Position numbers and translations under genes: made by a program
Shown here: positions 44,920-55,262 of the stretch, piece by piece
Position numbering within the stretch: position 1 is the first letter of the stretch
Layout: each line of letters opens with the position of its first letter
Notes under the pieces: model-generated
What the model was told of the DNA's origin: nothing
The model's database searches: none
What the model saw: only the letters and a program-made list of their open reading frames with translations
Assembly: GCA_029237695.1 (NCBI GenBank)
Contig: CM055265.1
Span: 118,435,078 to 118,499,077, forward strand
From: Conchocele bisecta
Taxonomy: Eukaryota > Mollusca > Bivalvia > Lucinida > Thyasiridae
Direction of reading: 5' to 3'
DNA length: 64,000 nucleotides

Positions 44920-46625
44920 GGTGCAATTCGTCTGGCTTCCTGAAATTGGAATCGAGACAATTTGTCAGCGACTACGTTATGTTTTCCAGGAACATGCTGA
45001 GCCCGAAATAAAATATTGCACGTCAGACACGCTACCACTAGACGTCTTACCAGTGACATTAACACCTTATGTTTTGAAGATAGTTTATTTACGATATCAA
45101 CCACGGCTGAATTGTCAGACAAGAACATTATCTTATGATTGGCTAATTTATAACCCCACAGCTCCACCGCGATAACGATTGGTAGTAACTCCTTAATTGT
45201 TATAGATTCATTTCTAAGAGAATCCGGGCATAACCCGGCAATCCACTGTGAACCCAAAATAGCGGCAAATCCACCATGAACGCCCGCTGCGTCGGTATAT
45301 AACTTTATGTATTCGGAATTTAACCAACGACGATTGAGAAATACGCTTTTACCATTGTATTTAGAAATAAATTTCAGCCATGCGTGAATGTCGGCTCTCG
45401 CTTCATTAGTGAGACGTATGTGATGATGTGGTTTTTGCACACCCATAGTTAGTTGTATCAATCTTCGTAGAAAAGCGCGACCTGGCACAACAACAGAACA
45501 CGCAAAGCTAAGAAGGCCTATCAGCGATTGCATTTCCTGCAATGTTGCTTTCTTTTTAGAATGAAATCGCTCTAATTCTTGTTTAATTTTCTCGACCTTT
45601 TCCTTTGGAAGACGCACCTCCATTCTCGAAGTATCTAACTCATAACCGTACACCGTGATTACAGTGGTAGGATTGACAGTTTTTGAATGTTTGATTGGTA
45701 TACCGACATTCCTGCATAGCGCAATAAAATTATCTAAATCCGTTTGACATTGATTCGACAACGCATCATTAACAAACACGAAGTCATCGATTAAAAGCGA
45801 CACGCCACCAGCTCCAAACTTGTTTTCCATTACCCACTGTAATGCAGTGCTGAGAGTTTCGAAAATTGAGCACGATGATGAACAACCCATGGGCAAACAT
45901 TTGTCGTAATAATATTTACCCTCCCAACTAAAACCGAGGCATTCATAATCCTTTGGTGACACCGGGATAATCCGATAAGCGCATTCGATATCTGATTTCG
46001 CTACTAAACAATTAGGACCATATTGCTGAATGAGATTAATTACTGTATCAATGTAGTCATAATGGACAACACACGAACTTCGCGGTATGTTAGCATTAAC
46101 AGAATGTTCATCTCCGTTAGATAAGTCGTGTATTAATCTAAACGTACCCGCTTCCTTTTTTGGTATAAGACCAATTGGAGAACACAACAATGATGCAAAT
46201 GGCGGTGTATCAAAGGGGCCAGCTATACGACCTTGATCTAACTCACTGTTCAATTTTTGCTGTACGATATGTTTGTTTTCTAGCGCAGAAGTGTGATTTG
46301 TTGCTAACCTGTGCGTCCGTTGACCTGAATAACCAATTGAGAAACCGTTAGTGAAACCGTGAATTAAATATTCTGTCAAGCTTACATCATACCCTCGCAA
46401 AATTTCAGACATCGGGCTGATATGTATCGGTGTGGGAAGTTTAGTCTCTATATCACTACCAGATTGATTTCCATTAATCCCGCTTTTTACAGGCGGTAAC
46501 GCTGTGCTTTCCGTTGCATTTTGCACACAGATGCTTGAATTTACATGCGTCTGGTCGCTTACATTTCCCGGATTCGCAAAATCCCCAACAGTAGCCAATT
46601 GGGAAACGTTTTGAGCGTGTTTCAC
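44868..46625 (-). CDS. Reverse transcriptase / RNase H (Ngaro pol), 585 aa
   Basis: It copies the element's RNA into DNA and removes the RNA strand. The reverse transcriptase palm is clear: 'IGLIPKKEAGTFRLIHDLS' at 151-169, motif A 'KSDIECAYRI' with Asp212, motif B 'CLPMGCSSSCSIFE' at 243-256, and motif C 'LLIDDFVFV' with Asp280/Asp281. RNase H follows with Asp445 (LYTDAAG), Glu479 (TIKELLP), Asp504 (LSDNSAV) and Asp554 (VPGKHNVVADKLSR). No integrase or protease is present, as expected for DIRS-order elements. The frame is uninterrupted. It overlaps the gag frame by 152 bp in a different phase, suggesting frameshifting or internal initiation. Confidence 0.93.
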   Translation of the reverse strand: MKHAQNVSQLATVGDFANPGNVSDQTHVNSSICVQNATESTALPPVKSGINGNQSGSDIETKLPTPIHISPMSEILRGYDVSLTEYLIHGFTNGFSIGYSGQRTHRLATNHTSALENKHIVQQKLNSELDQGRIAGPFDTPPFASLLCSPIGLIPKKEAGTFRLIHDLSNGDEHSVNANIPRSSCVVHYDYIDTVINLIQQYGPNCLVAKSDIECAYRIIPVSPKDYECLGFSWEGKYYYDKCLPMGCSSSCSIFETLSTALQWVMENKFGAGGVSLLIDDFVFVNDALSNQCQTDLDNFIALCRNVGIPIKHSKTVNPTTVITVYGYELDTSRMEVRLPKEKVEKIKQELERFHSKKKATLQEMQSLIGLLSFACSVVVPGRAFLRRLIQLTMGVQKPHHHIRLTNEARADIHAWLKFISKYNGKSVFLNRRWLNSEYIKLYTDAAGVHGGFAAILGSQWIAGLCPDSLRNESITIKELLPIVIAVELWGYKLANHKIMFLSDNSAVVDIVNKLSSKHKVLMSLVRRLVVACLTCNILFRAQHVPGKHNVVADKLSRFQFQEARRIAPWLDKHPIPLPDSILLI

Positions 46626-47643
46626 GAAAAGAACGATTATTTCTATTACTATTCTCAGAAAAGCGATAATTTATACCTTTCGTAACGCATTGCTGAAACA
46701 GCGCATTGAGCATGGATTTCCACGTAACTTGACCGTGATTCAACAACGTACGAAATGTCTCGTCGTAGTACCGGAAGGCATGCGGACCATGCTCACGAGC
46801 GATTGATCGAATCCGATTTTCATAATTCAACAGATCTAGATTTGACTCTGGAAATTTCTGAAGATACACATATGAAAATATGGTAAACGCTTCACACCAT
46901 TGAAATATGGTTAAAGGATATTTATGCGTCTGCTTTCGTGACAGATTGACAACCTTACTATCTGCGCTGTTGTTAACAGTAATCGTATACGATTCATCTT
47001 CATTTACGTTGAGCAAGTCACGAAAATCAATAGGTTCGCGACGCCAAATCCGAGTTTTAACTTTTTCTGGAACTGCGTAATCTAGCGGCAACGCTTCTGC
47101 AACATCTAATACACCAGCGCAGGAATTTGACAGCTGTGACCTCGCACTCTCTGTGCTATTAATAGCTGTACCTTCGGTGTGTTGCTTTCCAGCCAACACG
47201 GAGTTAAGGATTGTTAACACATCGCTGTTGGGTTGGTCCATTCCCAATTCCGTTGGTGACATCAATGGGGACACCGGGTCAGATGTACTTATGAGATCAG
47301 GTACATTACTGGGGCCTGGCGTGGGCGTAACCAGATCATTTGGGGGCAAAACCACTCCACTAGACTGTATTTGGGTAGTACATATAGGATCTGGAATGTT
47401 ACTGGGGCCTGGTGTATTAACCAAGTTAGATGTAGGCATAACAAGGCCACGCGACTGCAATTGGCTAATTATCTCAGTGGCCAGCGCGGACATGTCCACC
47501 TGAGTCGATTGAATTGGCGGCGCCAAGTCCGTGGCAATTGGTAGTCCTGAACCTGGGTCCTCAGTCGACAACCTCCCTGCACGCCGCCGCTTTGTCTGTG
47601 CTGGCGCCTTTCCGGACCCTGGAGTCTGTTTTCGCTTCGGCAT
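46474..47643 (-). CDS. Gag-like protein with C-terminal zinc motif (Ngaro), 389 aa
   Basis: The likely nucleocapsid or structural protein. The N-terminus is basic (MPKRKQTPGSGKAPAQTKRR), followed by a long Pro/Ser/Thr-rich low-complexity region to about residue 150 and a globular middle ('YPLTIFQWCEAFTIFSYVYL', 'AREHGPHAFRYYDETFRTLL'). At the very C-terminus is a Cys/His cluster ('YCWGFCESGKCKRPDACKFK', then H-LCAKCNGKHSVTACKK) typical of DIRS/Ngaro gag proteins. The start is the first ATG after the untranslated gap. The end overlaps the RT frame. Confidence 0.85.
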   Translation of the reverse strand: MPKRKQTPGSGKAPAQTKRRRAGRLSTEDPGSGLPIATDLAPPIQSTQVDMSALATEIISQLQSRGLVMPTSNLVNTPGPSNIPDPICTTQIQSSGVVLPPNDLVTPTPGPSNVPDLISTSDPVSPLMSPTELGMDQPNSDVLTILNSVLAGKQHTEGTAINSTESARSQLSNSCAGVLDVAEALPLDYAVPEKVKTRIWRREPIDFRDLLNVNEDESYTITVNNSADSKVVNLSRKQTHKYPLTIFQWCEAFTIFSYVYLQKFPESNLDLLNYENRIRSIAREHGPHAFRYYDETFRTLLNHGQVTWKSMLNALFQQCVTKGINYRFSENSNRNNRSFRETRSKRFPIGYCWGFCESGKCKRPDACKFKHLCAKCNGKHSVTACKKRD

Positions 47644-48452
47644 CCTGAAACTGACAATCCAATCAGGAGCAACGCGGAACTACCATGAATATACCCGGAG
47701 ATTTTTATTCCTTAGTCAAATTCATCAATAAATCAGTTTTTAAAGGCACCGAGCCGCATATATTGACTCGAGTTTGAATATGTGGATTAAACCATATAAA
47801 GTGCTACTGATCGACATCCATGGTAGCGGAACATACACTCCCTACTTGAGCACATCGTGTTGGGCATAAACCAGCCTTGAAGCCCCTATTTGTTACAGAG
47901 TTGGAAACATCCGTAGTGGAAAATGTCATTGTATAGTACATGTACACATAACAATCAACACGGTACCTTGGCATGAGACAACCAAACAACCCACACTCAC
48001 AGTAATATGCAGAATACTATATAATGGCACAAGCCTGAAAGTTTACATGCTTGAAACTGCAATTATAGTCAATTATAGTGGGCTGTCCGCTCATACCAAA
48101 CACTGAACCGGATTAGCACACACTAGACAGGGTTATATCACTAATACCCCATGCCTGAAATTGTGAATGCAATAAACACCGGCAAGTTACTCGACTAAGA
48201 GACATCAAATTAAGCCGGCCACACCAGGGACCGGACACTCTCAGTACAAGCAGTGCATCAAATTAACCGTGCATACCGATAATGACATGTACAAATGGCT
48301 CAACAATTACGGGTAACAACCAATGAATTTGAAAATGTTTTGCATGGCAAACTATATGTATTATTGCAGCCCATGTACAAATTACCACCATGGATTAACA
48401 AGCCTGATAGTACATTTAGGCCTATATTCACATAATTTCACAAACCCAGAAA
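47644..48452 (-). other. Gap between SGNH and gag ORFs, no gene
   Basis: About 0.8 kb of non-coding sequence inside the Ngaro element. Small frames (47804-47989, 47531-47731) show no domain. Confidence 0.5.
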
Positions 48453-49085
48453 CTATAATATTGCCAAAACCAAAACAACGTCCACCTGTGTATGCAGGCG
48501 TACCCGTGACCGTTGACCCTTCTGACGTCCCACTTGGCGCAATACTGCGTATTTGATACTATGCAGGAATTTTCGGTGGCCGGCGGAGTTTAGGTGCACG
48601 CTGTCCCTATGGAGTAGATGCTGCTGTGGCTTAGAGAATCCCCTGTGCTTCCACAGCGATACACCATTGTCACATCGCTGTATTTTGTCCGCAAGGTGTG
48701 CATTAACTGCCCGCACCTTTAGATTGAATTGATCGTACGCCCGCGGCAGCAGTTCGCCGACAATTACGGACGTTTTATAGACCGAGGACAGAAACTCCGC
48801 AAAACTGACAATGTACTTCACCACATCCCCGGGCAGAAGAGTTGCGAGATCGTTCTCTCCAATTTGTAAAAACACATCCGGCGAGCACGCTCGCAATGCG
48901 TGTAACTCGTTCTGTAATGATTTCCTGCCCGGTGATATTTTTGCACCTCCAACACCGTGAAATGTTACCTCAAACTTGGCAACATCCAACGCCAGATTGG
49001 CAGGACCCTCGTGTGACGAGTACTCTCCCAAACGCCGAACGTATGAATGTCCAAAACACAATACTTTTGTTTTAAACTGCGACAT
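48453..49085 (-). CDS. SGNH/GDSL-type hydrolase ORF of the Ngaro element, 210 aa
   Basis: The first ORF after repeat A1. The four SGNH blocks are visible: nucleophile Ser14 in 'VLCFGHSYVRRLG', a Gly in 'HGVGGAKI' near 44-50, Asn78 in 'LQIGENDLATL', and the Asp161/His164 pair in 'DSVHLNSAGHRKF'. The length fits a single-domain esterase-like hydrolase. SGNH domains are known in some retrotransposons (CR1 ORF1 and some YR elements), where the role is unclear; lipid or ester hydrolysis at membranes is a common suggestion. The uninterrupted frame inside a recent element argues it is functional for the element. The start ATG lies 12 bp from the inner end of A1. Confidence 0.82.
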   Translation of the reverse strand: MSQFKTKVLCFGHSYVRRLGEYSSHEGPANLALDVAKFEVTFHGVGGAKISPGRKSLQNELHALRACSPDVFLQIGENDLATLLPGDVVKYIVSFAEFLSSVYKTSVIVGELLPRAYDQFNLKVRAVNAHLADKIQRCDNGVSLWKHRGFSKPQQHLLHRDSVHLNSAGHRKFLHSIKYAVLRQVGRQKGQRSRVRLHTQVDVVLVLAIL

Positions 49086-49096
49086 TTAACGTATTT

Positions 49097-49239
49097 TATT
49101 TTTAACACACGTGTCCCGCCTGATGTACATAACTGAACTGATGAATGACCGGACGAACAGTGATTGCTAACAATGTATGGGTGTTCCAAAATGAGTTCGT
49201 ACATAAATAGTCTTGCCTTCGCGCAAGCTGTATTTTATG
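49097..49239 (-). repeat. Split direct repeat A1 (143 bp), 5' end of Ngaro
   Basis: It matches A2 at 43049-43188. The first ORF starts just inside it, so promoter elements for the element are expected within this repeat. Confidence 0.92.
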
Positions 49240-49467
49240 CTATAGCTTTACTTCGAGCCGAGTGGCATCTACTTAGGAAACATGTACATTTTTCGGCTGG
49301 AAACAGTTAACCTCGGCGCACCAGTCGTGCAACACCAGTCGAATTAGTCAGGGGAAGAAGAGACTAAATCCCAAACTAGCCCCGTTCTACCACTGACCAA
49401 TTCACATTGTGTGGTTGTTGTGACTTTAGTAATTGGCATTATCGAATTTGCGATCAGTATGGTACCT

Positions 49468-49769
49468 GGGAGCCGTTTCACTAAACTACGTACGACTAAA
49501 TTGTTCGTAAGTGCAAAATTGTGAAGTCTGTAAATTGGAGATTGTCAATGTGTTCTTGTAAACAACTATTGGATTTACATTTATTGAGCATAGGCTGCAT
49601 ATGTAGCCTTTGCTCAATAACTGTAAATCCATCAATTGAAATTTACAGACGATCCTAAATTTGCACAGCCTTTGCTCAATAACTGTAAATCCATCAATTG
49701 AAATTTACAGACGATCCTAAATTTGCACTTACGAACATTTTAGTCGTACGAAGTCTAGTGAAACGGGCC
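49468..49769. mobile_element. MITE family B copy with a duplicated right half
   Basis: Ends GGGAGCCGTTTCACTAAACT and AGTCTAGTGAAACGGGCCA. The block GCTCAATAACTGTAAATCCA to ATCCTAAATTTGCAC occurs twice in tandem near 49610-49730. Confidence 0.88.
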
Positions 49770-50721
49770 ACTGGTCCGTTATCGTACTCATCTGACGGAT
49801 TATGATCTATGTTGTTGGAAGCATTAAGGACCCATGGGACCCCGGATCATCCTATGAGATGTGCATAATTGCTTCGTAAACGTGATGGATCTATGCATAA
49901 CATACATGTGAACATTCTCTTCTTACTATATCCTACACGTTGCATGTCGGCCATCTTAATGTGTGCAATCCATCGGCCAGTGTTATATGTTATGGTGTTT
50001 GACACATACCACTAAAAATATGACAAACACATGCATAAAATGTCATGCATCATTTCAATATGATGGGGGAAACATCAGACTATATTATTTCTCAAATATA
50101 TATAGAAATCTGATATCTGAAGGGATTGTTGACCTTTTTTTTTTAATGTTTCAGAATTCAGTAAATACTGTGTAACTGTAAGAACAATACACAGTGCAGT
50201 AAATATATACCTGTATTATCATACATACTGTATATAACCCAGTGTCTTTTAAGCAGTTATCTGAGTATTGTCACTATTGTCTATGTAATTAAATAACGCG
50301 GTGCTTATGGCAGATGTACGTCTAGTAATAAACAGTGCATCAGTTTGACATTTTACACATGTAAAAGAAGTGTATATTTTGTGAGTTATGGTAGAAAAAC
50401 ACAGATACCTAGCTTGTTGTGTAGTCTGCTGAAACAATCTTTATTGGAAGTTGTCGTCCTATTTATCTCGGACGTATTGCAACAAATGCTCCAAGTGGTG
50501 AAACTGCCCGATAGCATGTACATGTACAAACTAAACTGGCGGAGATGGCAACTCAATGCGCTGTATAATATACACTAAGGAGAACATGGTCAGATATCCT
50601 TTATATAGATATTCAGTCACATGTCTGATGCTTGTATATTTGAAACAAAGGGTCATATTCTATAAAGCCAGTCCTTAAAAATGATTGACGTACTGAATGA
50701 ATGGCTAACAGTGCAGAACTG
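49770..50721. other. No gene recognised
   Basis: AT-rich intronic sequence. Small frames at 49963-50175 and 50345-50578 have no recognisable domain. Confidence 0.45.
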
Positions 50722-51020
50722 TGGCCCGTTTCACTAAACTTCGTACGACTAGTAAAAGTTTTGCAGAAGAACTAAACTGGGGCCCGTTTCACGAAACTTC
50801 GTACGACAAAAATGTTCATAGGTGCAAATTTATGATCGTCGGTAAATTTCAACTGATGGGTTTACATTTATTGAGCATAGGCTGCATATGCAGCCTATGC
50901 TCAATAAATGTAAATCCATCAATTGTTTACAAGAAAACATTGTTAATGTGAAATTTACAGACTATCATAATTTTGCACTTACAAACATTTTAGTCGTACG
51001 AAGTTTAGTGAAACGACCCC
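50722..51020. mobile_element. MITE family B copy preceded by a broken left end
   Basis: A partial left terminus (GGCCCGTTTCACTAAACTTC) at 50722 is followed by a complete element from 50779 (GGGGCCCGTTTCACGAAACT) to 51020 with the full central hairpin. It is probably a nested or slipped duplication. Confidence 0.88.
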
Positions 51021-51174
51021 CTGGTATGCACAGTTGCCTTTAGCAGCCGATTCTGACAAATCTTTGGTAGATTTTCTCAGGTTTAATGACCCTACATGTC
51101 AGTGGAAATACATAGCAGTAATATATCACATTGATGTGTAAGTAATTTTATAGAAATCTACTTATTATCATTAT

Positions 51175-51463
51175 TATCGTACGAAGTTTGGTGAAACGGG
51201 CATCTGTTTTGAATGCGCAATTGTCTAAACAAGTTGAAAATTCCTCTAACTGACTGCATGGAGATTAGACCATTTGCTGCCTGCCGGTACAGTTACCAAG
51301 GGCCGTTTCACTAAACTTCGTACGACTAAAATGTTCGTAAGTGCACAATTATGATAGCCTGTAAATTTCACATTAACACTGTTGTCAACCTATGTTAAAT
51401 AAATGTAAAGTTTTGGCATTGTTTATATGGTCGTAAAATTTGGGCAGGTTTCCTGAAACAGAC
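51175..51463. mobile_element. MITE family B and A fragments
   Basis: A right end of family B at about 51178-51201, a left end from 51300 (GGCCGTTTCACTAAACTTCG) to ~51376, then the right end of family A (CGTAAAATTTGGGCAGGTTT) ending about 51463. This chimaera indicates insertion and deletion among MITEs. Confidence 0.75.
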
Positions 51464-51619
51464 AACATAAATAAAATAATTAACGCTAACTTAGTAACCG
51501 TCGATAGCAGAAAATTTGTTTTTGCAACGCTAGCTATTTTTTTATGTTTCAAAAAGATGTTTTTTTCAGGAGACACATATACAGTTATTTCATTGATCCC
51601 CGAAATGACAATGAAATAA

Positions 51620-52797
51620 CACGCGGAACCATTGCCCAGGCATGCGGAACTATTGTCCAGGCACGCGGAACTATTGCTCAGGCACGCGGAACTATTGCCC
51701 AGGCAAGCGTAACCATTGCCCAGGCACGCGGAACTATTGCTCAGGCACGCGGAACTACGTGGAACTATTGTCCAGGCACGCGGAACTATTGCTCAGGCAC
51801 GCGGAACTATTGTCCAGGCACGCGGAACTATTGTCCAGGCACGCGGAACTATTGCTCAGGCACGCGGAACTATTGCCCAGGCAAGCGTAACCATTGCCCA
51901 GGCACGCGGAACTATTGCTCAGGCACGCGGAACTACGTGGAACTATTGTCCAGGCATGCGGAACTATTGCTCAGGCACGCGGAACTATTGTCCAGGCACG
52001 CGGAACTATTGCCCATGCACGCGGAACTATTGTCCATGCACGCGGAACTATTGCTCAGACACGCAGAACAATTGCCCAGGCAAGCGGAACTATTGCCCAG
52101 GCACGCGGAACTATTGCTCAGGCACGCGGAACTACGTGGAACTATTGTTCAGGTACGCGGAGCTATTGCTCAGGCACGCGGAACTATTTTCCAGGCATGC
52201 GGAACTATTGCCCATGCACGCGGAACTATTGTCAAGCACGCGGAACCATTGTCCAGGGACGTGGAACTACTGCCCAGGCACGCGGTACTATTGCTCAGGC
52301 ACGTGGAACTATTGCCCAGGCACGCGGAACTATTGTCCAGGCACGCGGAACTATTGTCCAGGCAAGCGGTACTATTGTCCATGCACGCGGAAATATTTCC
52401 CAGACATGCGACCTATCAATGCACGCGGAACTATTGCTCAGGCACGCAGAACTATTGTCCAGGCAAGCGTAATTATTGCCCAGGCACGCGGAACTATTGC
52501 CCAGGCAGGCACACGGAACTATTGCCCAGGCACGCGGAACTAGTGCCCAGGCAGGCACGCGGAACTATTGCCCAAGCAAGCACGTGGAACTATTGCCCAG
52601 GCACGCGGAACTATTGCCCAGGCACGCGGAACTATTGCCCAGGCAGGCACGCGGGTCTATTGCGCAGGCACGCGGAACTATTGCTCATGCACGCGGAACT
52701 ATTGCTCATGCACGCGGAACTATTGCCCAGGCACGCGGAACTATTGCACAGGCACGCGGAACTATTGCTCATGCACGCGGAACTATTTCCCAGGCAC
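51620..52797. repeat. 21 bp minisatellite, ~56 copies
   Basis: The unit is GGAACTATTGCCCAGGCACGC with T/C and G/A variants. Interruptions 'GGAACTACGTGGAACT' at 51751, 51929 and 52128 mark a higher-order unit of 178-199 bp. The 21 bp period keeps all forward frames and some reverse frames open (the longest is 428 aa at 51544-52830), so the protein-like frames are by-products unless shown otherwise. Confidence 0.95.
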
Positions 52798-53082
52798 GAG
52801 AAGGGCAGGGAAATAGTCATAACTATGTAATATCAACTTATATAGGGAGTTTGGTAATAATGAATTTCTATAGAAAGTATGGTAATGCTATACAAGGCAC
52901 ACGTATAATTGGCGGGTTCAATGCAATGCCGATCTATAATTAAACTATTTATATTTCTAATCTATTTCATCACATTCTACGCATATGTGACACCCAGTGA
53001 CCTTAAACATTTATGACCGGTATACATGTACATCCCAATCACCGCGCGTGCTATTTCTTTGATGGACTGCCAACTAGCGTAG
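52798..53082. other. No gene recognised
   Basis: Intronic sequence after the minisatellite. Confidence 0.45.
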
Positions 53083-53121
53083 GCCCAGATCAGACTGCGC
53101 TTAAGCGCAGCCTGATCTGGC
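53083..53121. repeat. 39 bp hairpin GCCCAGATCAGACTGCGC
   Basis: GCCCAGATCAGACTGCGCTT pairs with AAGCGCAGCCTGATCTGGC. The stem core matches the hairpin at 42499-42546. Confidence 0.85.
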
Positions 53122-53899
53122 ATATGCTAGACGCGCACGTCGTATGGTCCCTTTTCGCAGTCAGGGAGCCTGTCATTTAATATTTTCTTGTTTTCGATGT
53201 CAAGCCATTTCATCACGAACTCTTTTTTTTTAAATACAAATCATCTGGATTTATTTCCATTCACATCATATTTCATACCGTAATAGTTGAGATATGAGAA
53301 AAAAAACACTGGACTGTTGTTGTGACAATGTAGACACAGGCAAATGTTGAACGTTTACACTAGATGGTTTTCTTCACGGGCGATAAAGCATTTGGCCCGA
53401 ATGTTTTCCAAGTCAGCTTTATGCCACGCACATATCATTAAATTCGTTGAAAGAAACTATAAATATTATATTAACCCACCACTCATAATATATTAATAAT
53501 CGGCTTTTAGTGGCGGTTTTGAATGTTCATGTCAATTTATATTTTTCTGACTTCCTGTTGGTTTCTAAACAGTATTATGCGTTATTCACATGTGACATGG
53601 AATCGGAAAGAATGGACAGACTCATATCATAATACAATGACAAAGATTAATAACGAAATCAACTCTCTCATATGGTATCCTGTTTACGGTGTCAAGCCAG
53701 TTCGCGGCTAATTGCTCCTTTAGGGTTATTACTAGATTCATTACTGTCTGTTTTACGAAACCTGTACAACTATTACGGCTGGAGAAGCAATGCAAAAACA
53801 ATATCGTTTTTCGATTTTATTAAATTTTATAAAAAATTAAGAATGAGCCTTCTGTTTATTTTGTAAAATTTGATTGTTTACGAAATGTTTTATTTCACT
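53122..53899. other. No gene recognised
   Basis: AT-rich intronic sequence. A phrase near 53840-53865 (AAGAATGAGCCTTCTGTTTA) is a family A fragment. Confidence 0.5.
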
Positions 53900-54322
53900 A
53901 TAATTCCAGCACAAAAACATTTACACAATTCCCTAACATTTGATTGGCCCGTAGCAAGTCTCTGTCCAAAATTTATATCCCAGTAAACTCCCACGCCGAA
54001 CTACTTTCCGTAACTTTGACGTGCAGTTAAAATAATTCTTAAGAAAACGGAAAATAAACACATTTTCTTGATGAATTTATTTCAAATGCTGGAATTATAT
54101 GGAATGAATGGCCTTTTTGTGGAATTTATCGGGGATATTAACTTGGAAAAGTCGCGGGAATACTGGACGAGGCTTTAAAAAAATTACAATTTTCGAAAAA
54201 AAAAAAATATATTTTTTTTTTTTTTCGAAAATTGTAATTTGTTATCGCTTCGTCAAGTATTCCCGCGACTTTTCCAAGTTTATACCCCGATAAATTCCAC
54301 AAAAAGGCCATTCATTCCTATA
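53900..54322. mobile_element. MITE family D, copy 2
   Basis: ATAATTCCAGCACAAAAACA start, GCTGGAATTATATGGAATGA and the inverted pair around an A/T-run hairpin, ending TTCCACAAAAAGGCCATTCA. It is collinear with the copies at 41959 and 58230. Confidence 0.88.
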
Positions 54323-54343
54323 GTGGAAAAGAGAGCTGGATAA

Positions 54344-54400
54344 CCTGTAGCCGATTTCACCAAATTGCAAAGAACAGAACAGAACAGAACAGAGCATACT
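54344..54400. mobile_element. MITE family C left-end fragment plus (ACAGA)n
   Basis: CCTGTAGCCGATTTCACCAA is the family C terminus, immediately followed by an AACAGAACAGAACAGAACAG microsatellite. The right end is missing. Confidence 0.7.
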
Positions 54401-55150
54401 TTTATTTAAAGTCAGGTTGCAAGGTAACACCATGACTGAAATTGGTAATATATGTAGGTGGGTAGACATGGTCTGCATATAGTAAAACGAAGAGCTTTAA
54501 ATATAGGTCATTGTCATACCGCAGAAAAGTTTCTCGGCTTTTGATTGGCTAGCTTGCCTGGTCATATATATTATATGACCTGCCAAGCCAGTCGGACATA
54601 GAGGAATTGCGATTCCCCTCCGGCGCCTCGCGTCCAATGAAGACACATTTTGCAAGCGTCTTGCGATTGTGAATTGTATTCCTCAATAAACACAATAAAA
54701 CCCCGAATTGATCAATAAAAGTAAGAAATTGTACACTCAAAACCAGTCTTTATTGTTTATTTTTCCATTTTTCGTGACACGGCTATATTTAGGTCACAAA
54801 CTATGGGTTCCACGCACGAAACGCGGCGTAGAAATGACAGCGAATGTTTGGGAACGAGTCGCATTCTTGTAGAGGCGCCAAAGGGAGAGCAGATCGATAG
54901 AGCAGTGGAATATAAATTAAATTACACGATATGAAAAAAACTGTCATAAAGTCGTTTTCGATGGATTTCTTACTCCATATTTAGTTAGTTTTCGTTTAAT
55001 AAAAAAAAGGAAATGTTCATTTACGCCTTTATATTAAGACTGACGGTAGAAAATCGAATCTCGGATTATTTTTCTTCCTGAAAAAACGCAAAGATCAAAA
55101 GAAGAGATATGTTTATACGGCCAAATAAATGATCTGCGGTATGACAAATA
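54401..55150. other. No gene recognised
   Basis: Intronic, AT-rich, no element ends identified. Confidence 0.45.
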
Positions 55151-55262
55151 CGTTATTGTGATTCTACGCAGGCTATAAATTATGGTGTAATATTGCCTCG
55201 TGTGAACATACCTCCAGACGGGCAATATTACACCATATAGCCTGTGTAGAATCACAATAACT
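55151..55262. repeat. 112 bp inverted repeat
   Basis: CGTTATTGTGATTCTACGCA pairs with TGTGTAGAATCACAATAACT around GGTGTAATATTGCCTCGTG / CGGGCAATATTACACCAT. It abuts the truncated 3' side of the reverse transcriptase pseudogene. Confidence 0.85.

Larger units (their letters stand above)
42850..49239 (-). mobile_element. Ngaro-type tyrosine-recombinase retrotransposon, full length
   Basis: Read on the minus strand, the order is A1 (49239-49097), SGNH hydrolase ORF, gag ORF, RT/RNase H ORF, tyrosine recombinase ORF, B1 (43365-43183), A2 (43188-43049), B2 (43032-42850). This A1-ORFs-B1A2B2 arrangement of split direct repeats is the hallmark of Ngaro/PAT-like members of the DIRS order, which integrate through a tyrosine recombinase rather than an integrase. 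A1 and A2 differ mainly by a 3 bp indel and B1 and B2 are the same length, so insertion was recent. The element lies antisense inside the receptor intron. Only the recombinase ORF is visibly broken. Confidence 0.9.

Noticed and set aside
51544..52830. 428 aa open reading frame
   Set aside because: It translates a 21 bp minisatellite that is open in several frames; there is no domain and no frame preference.
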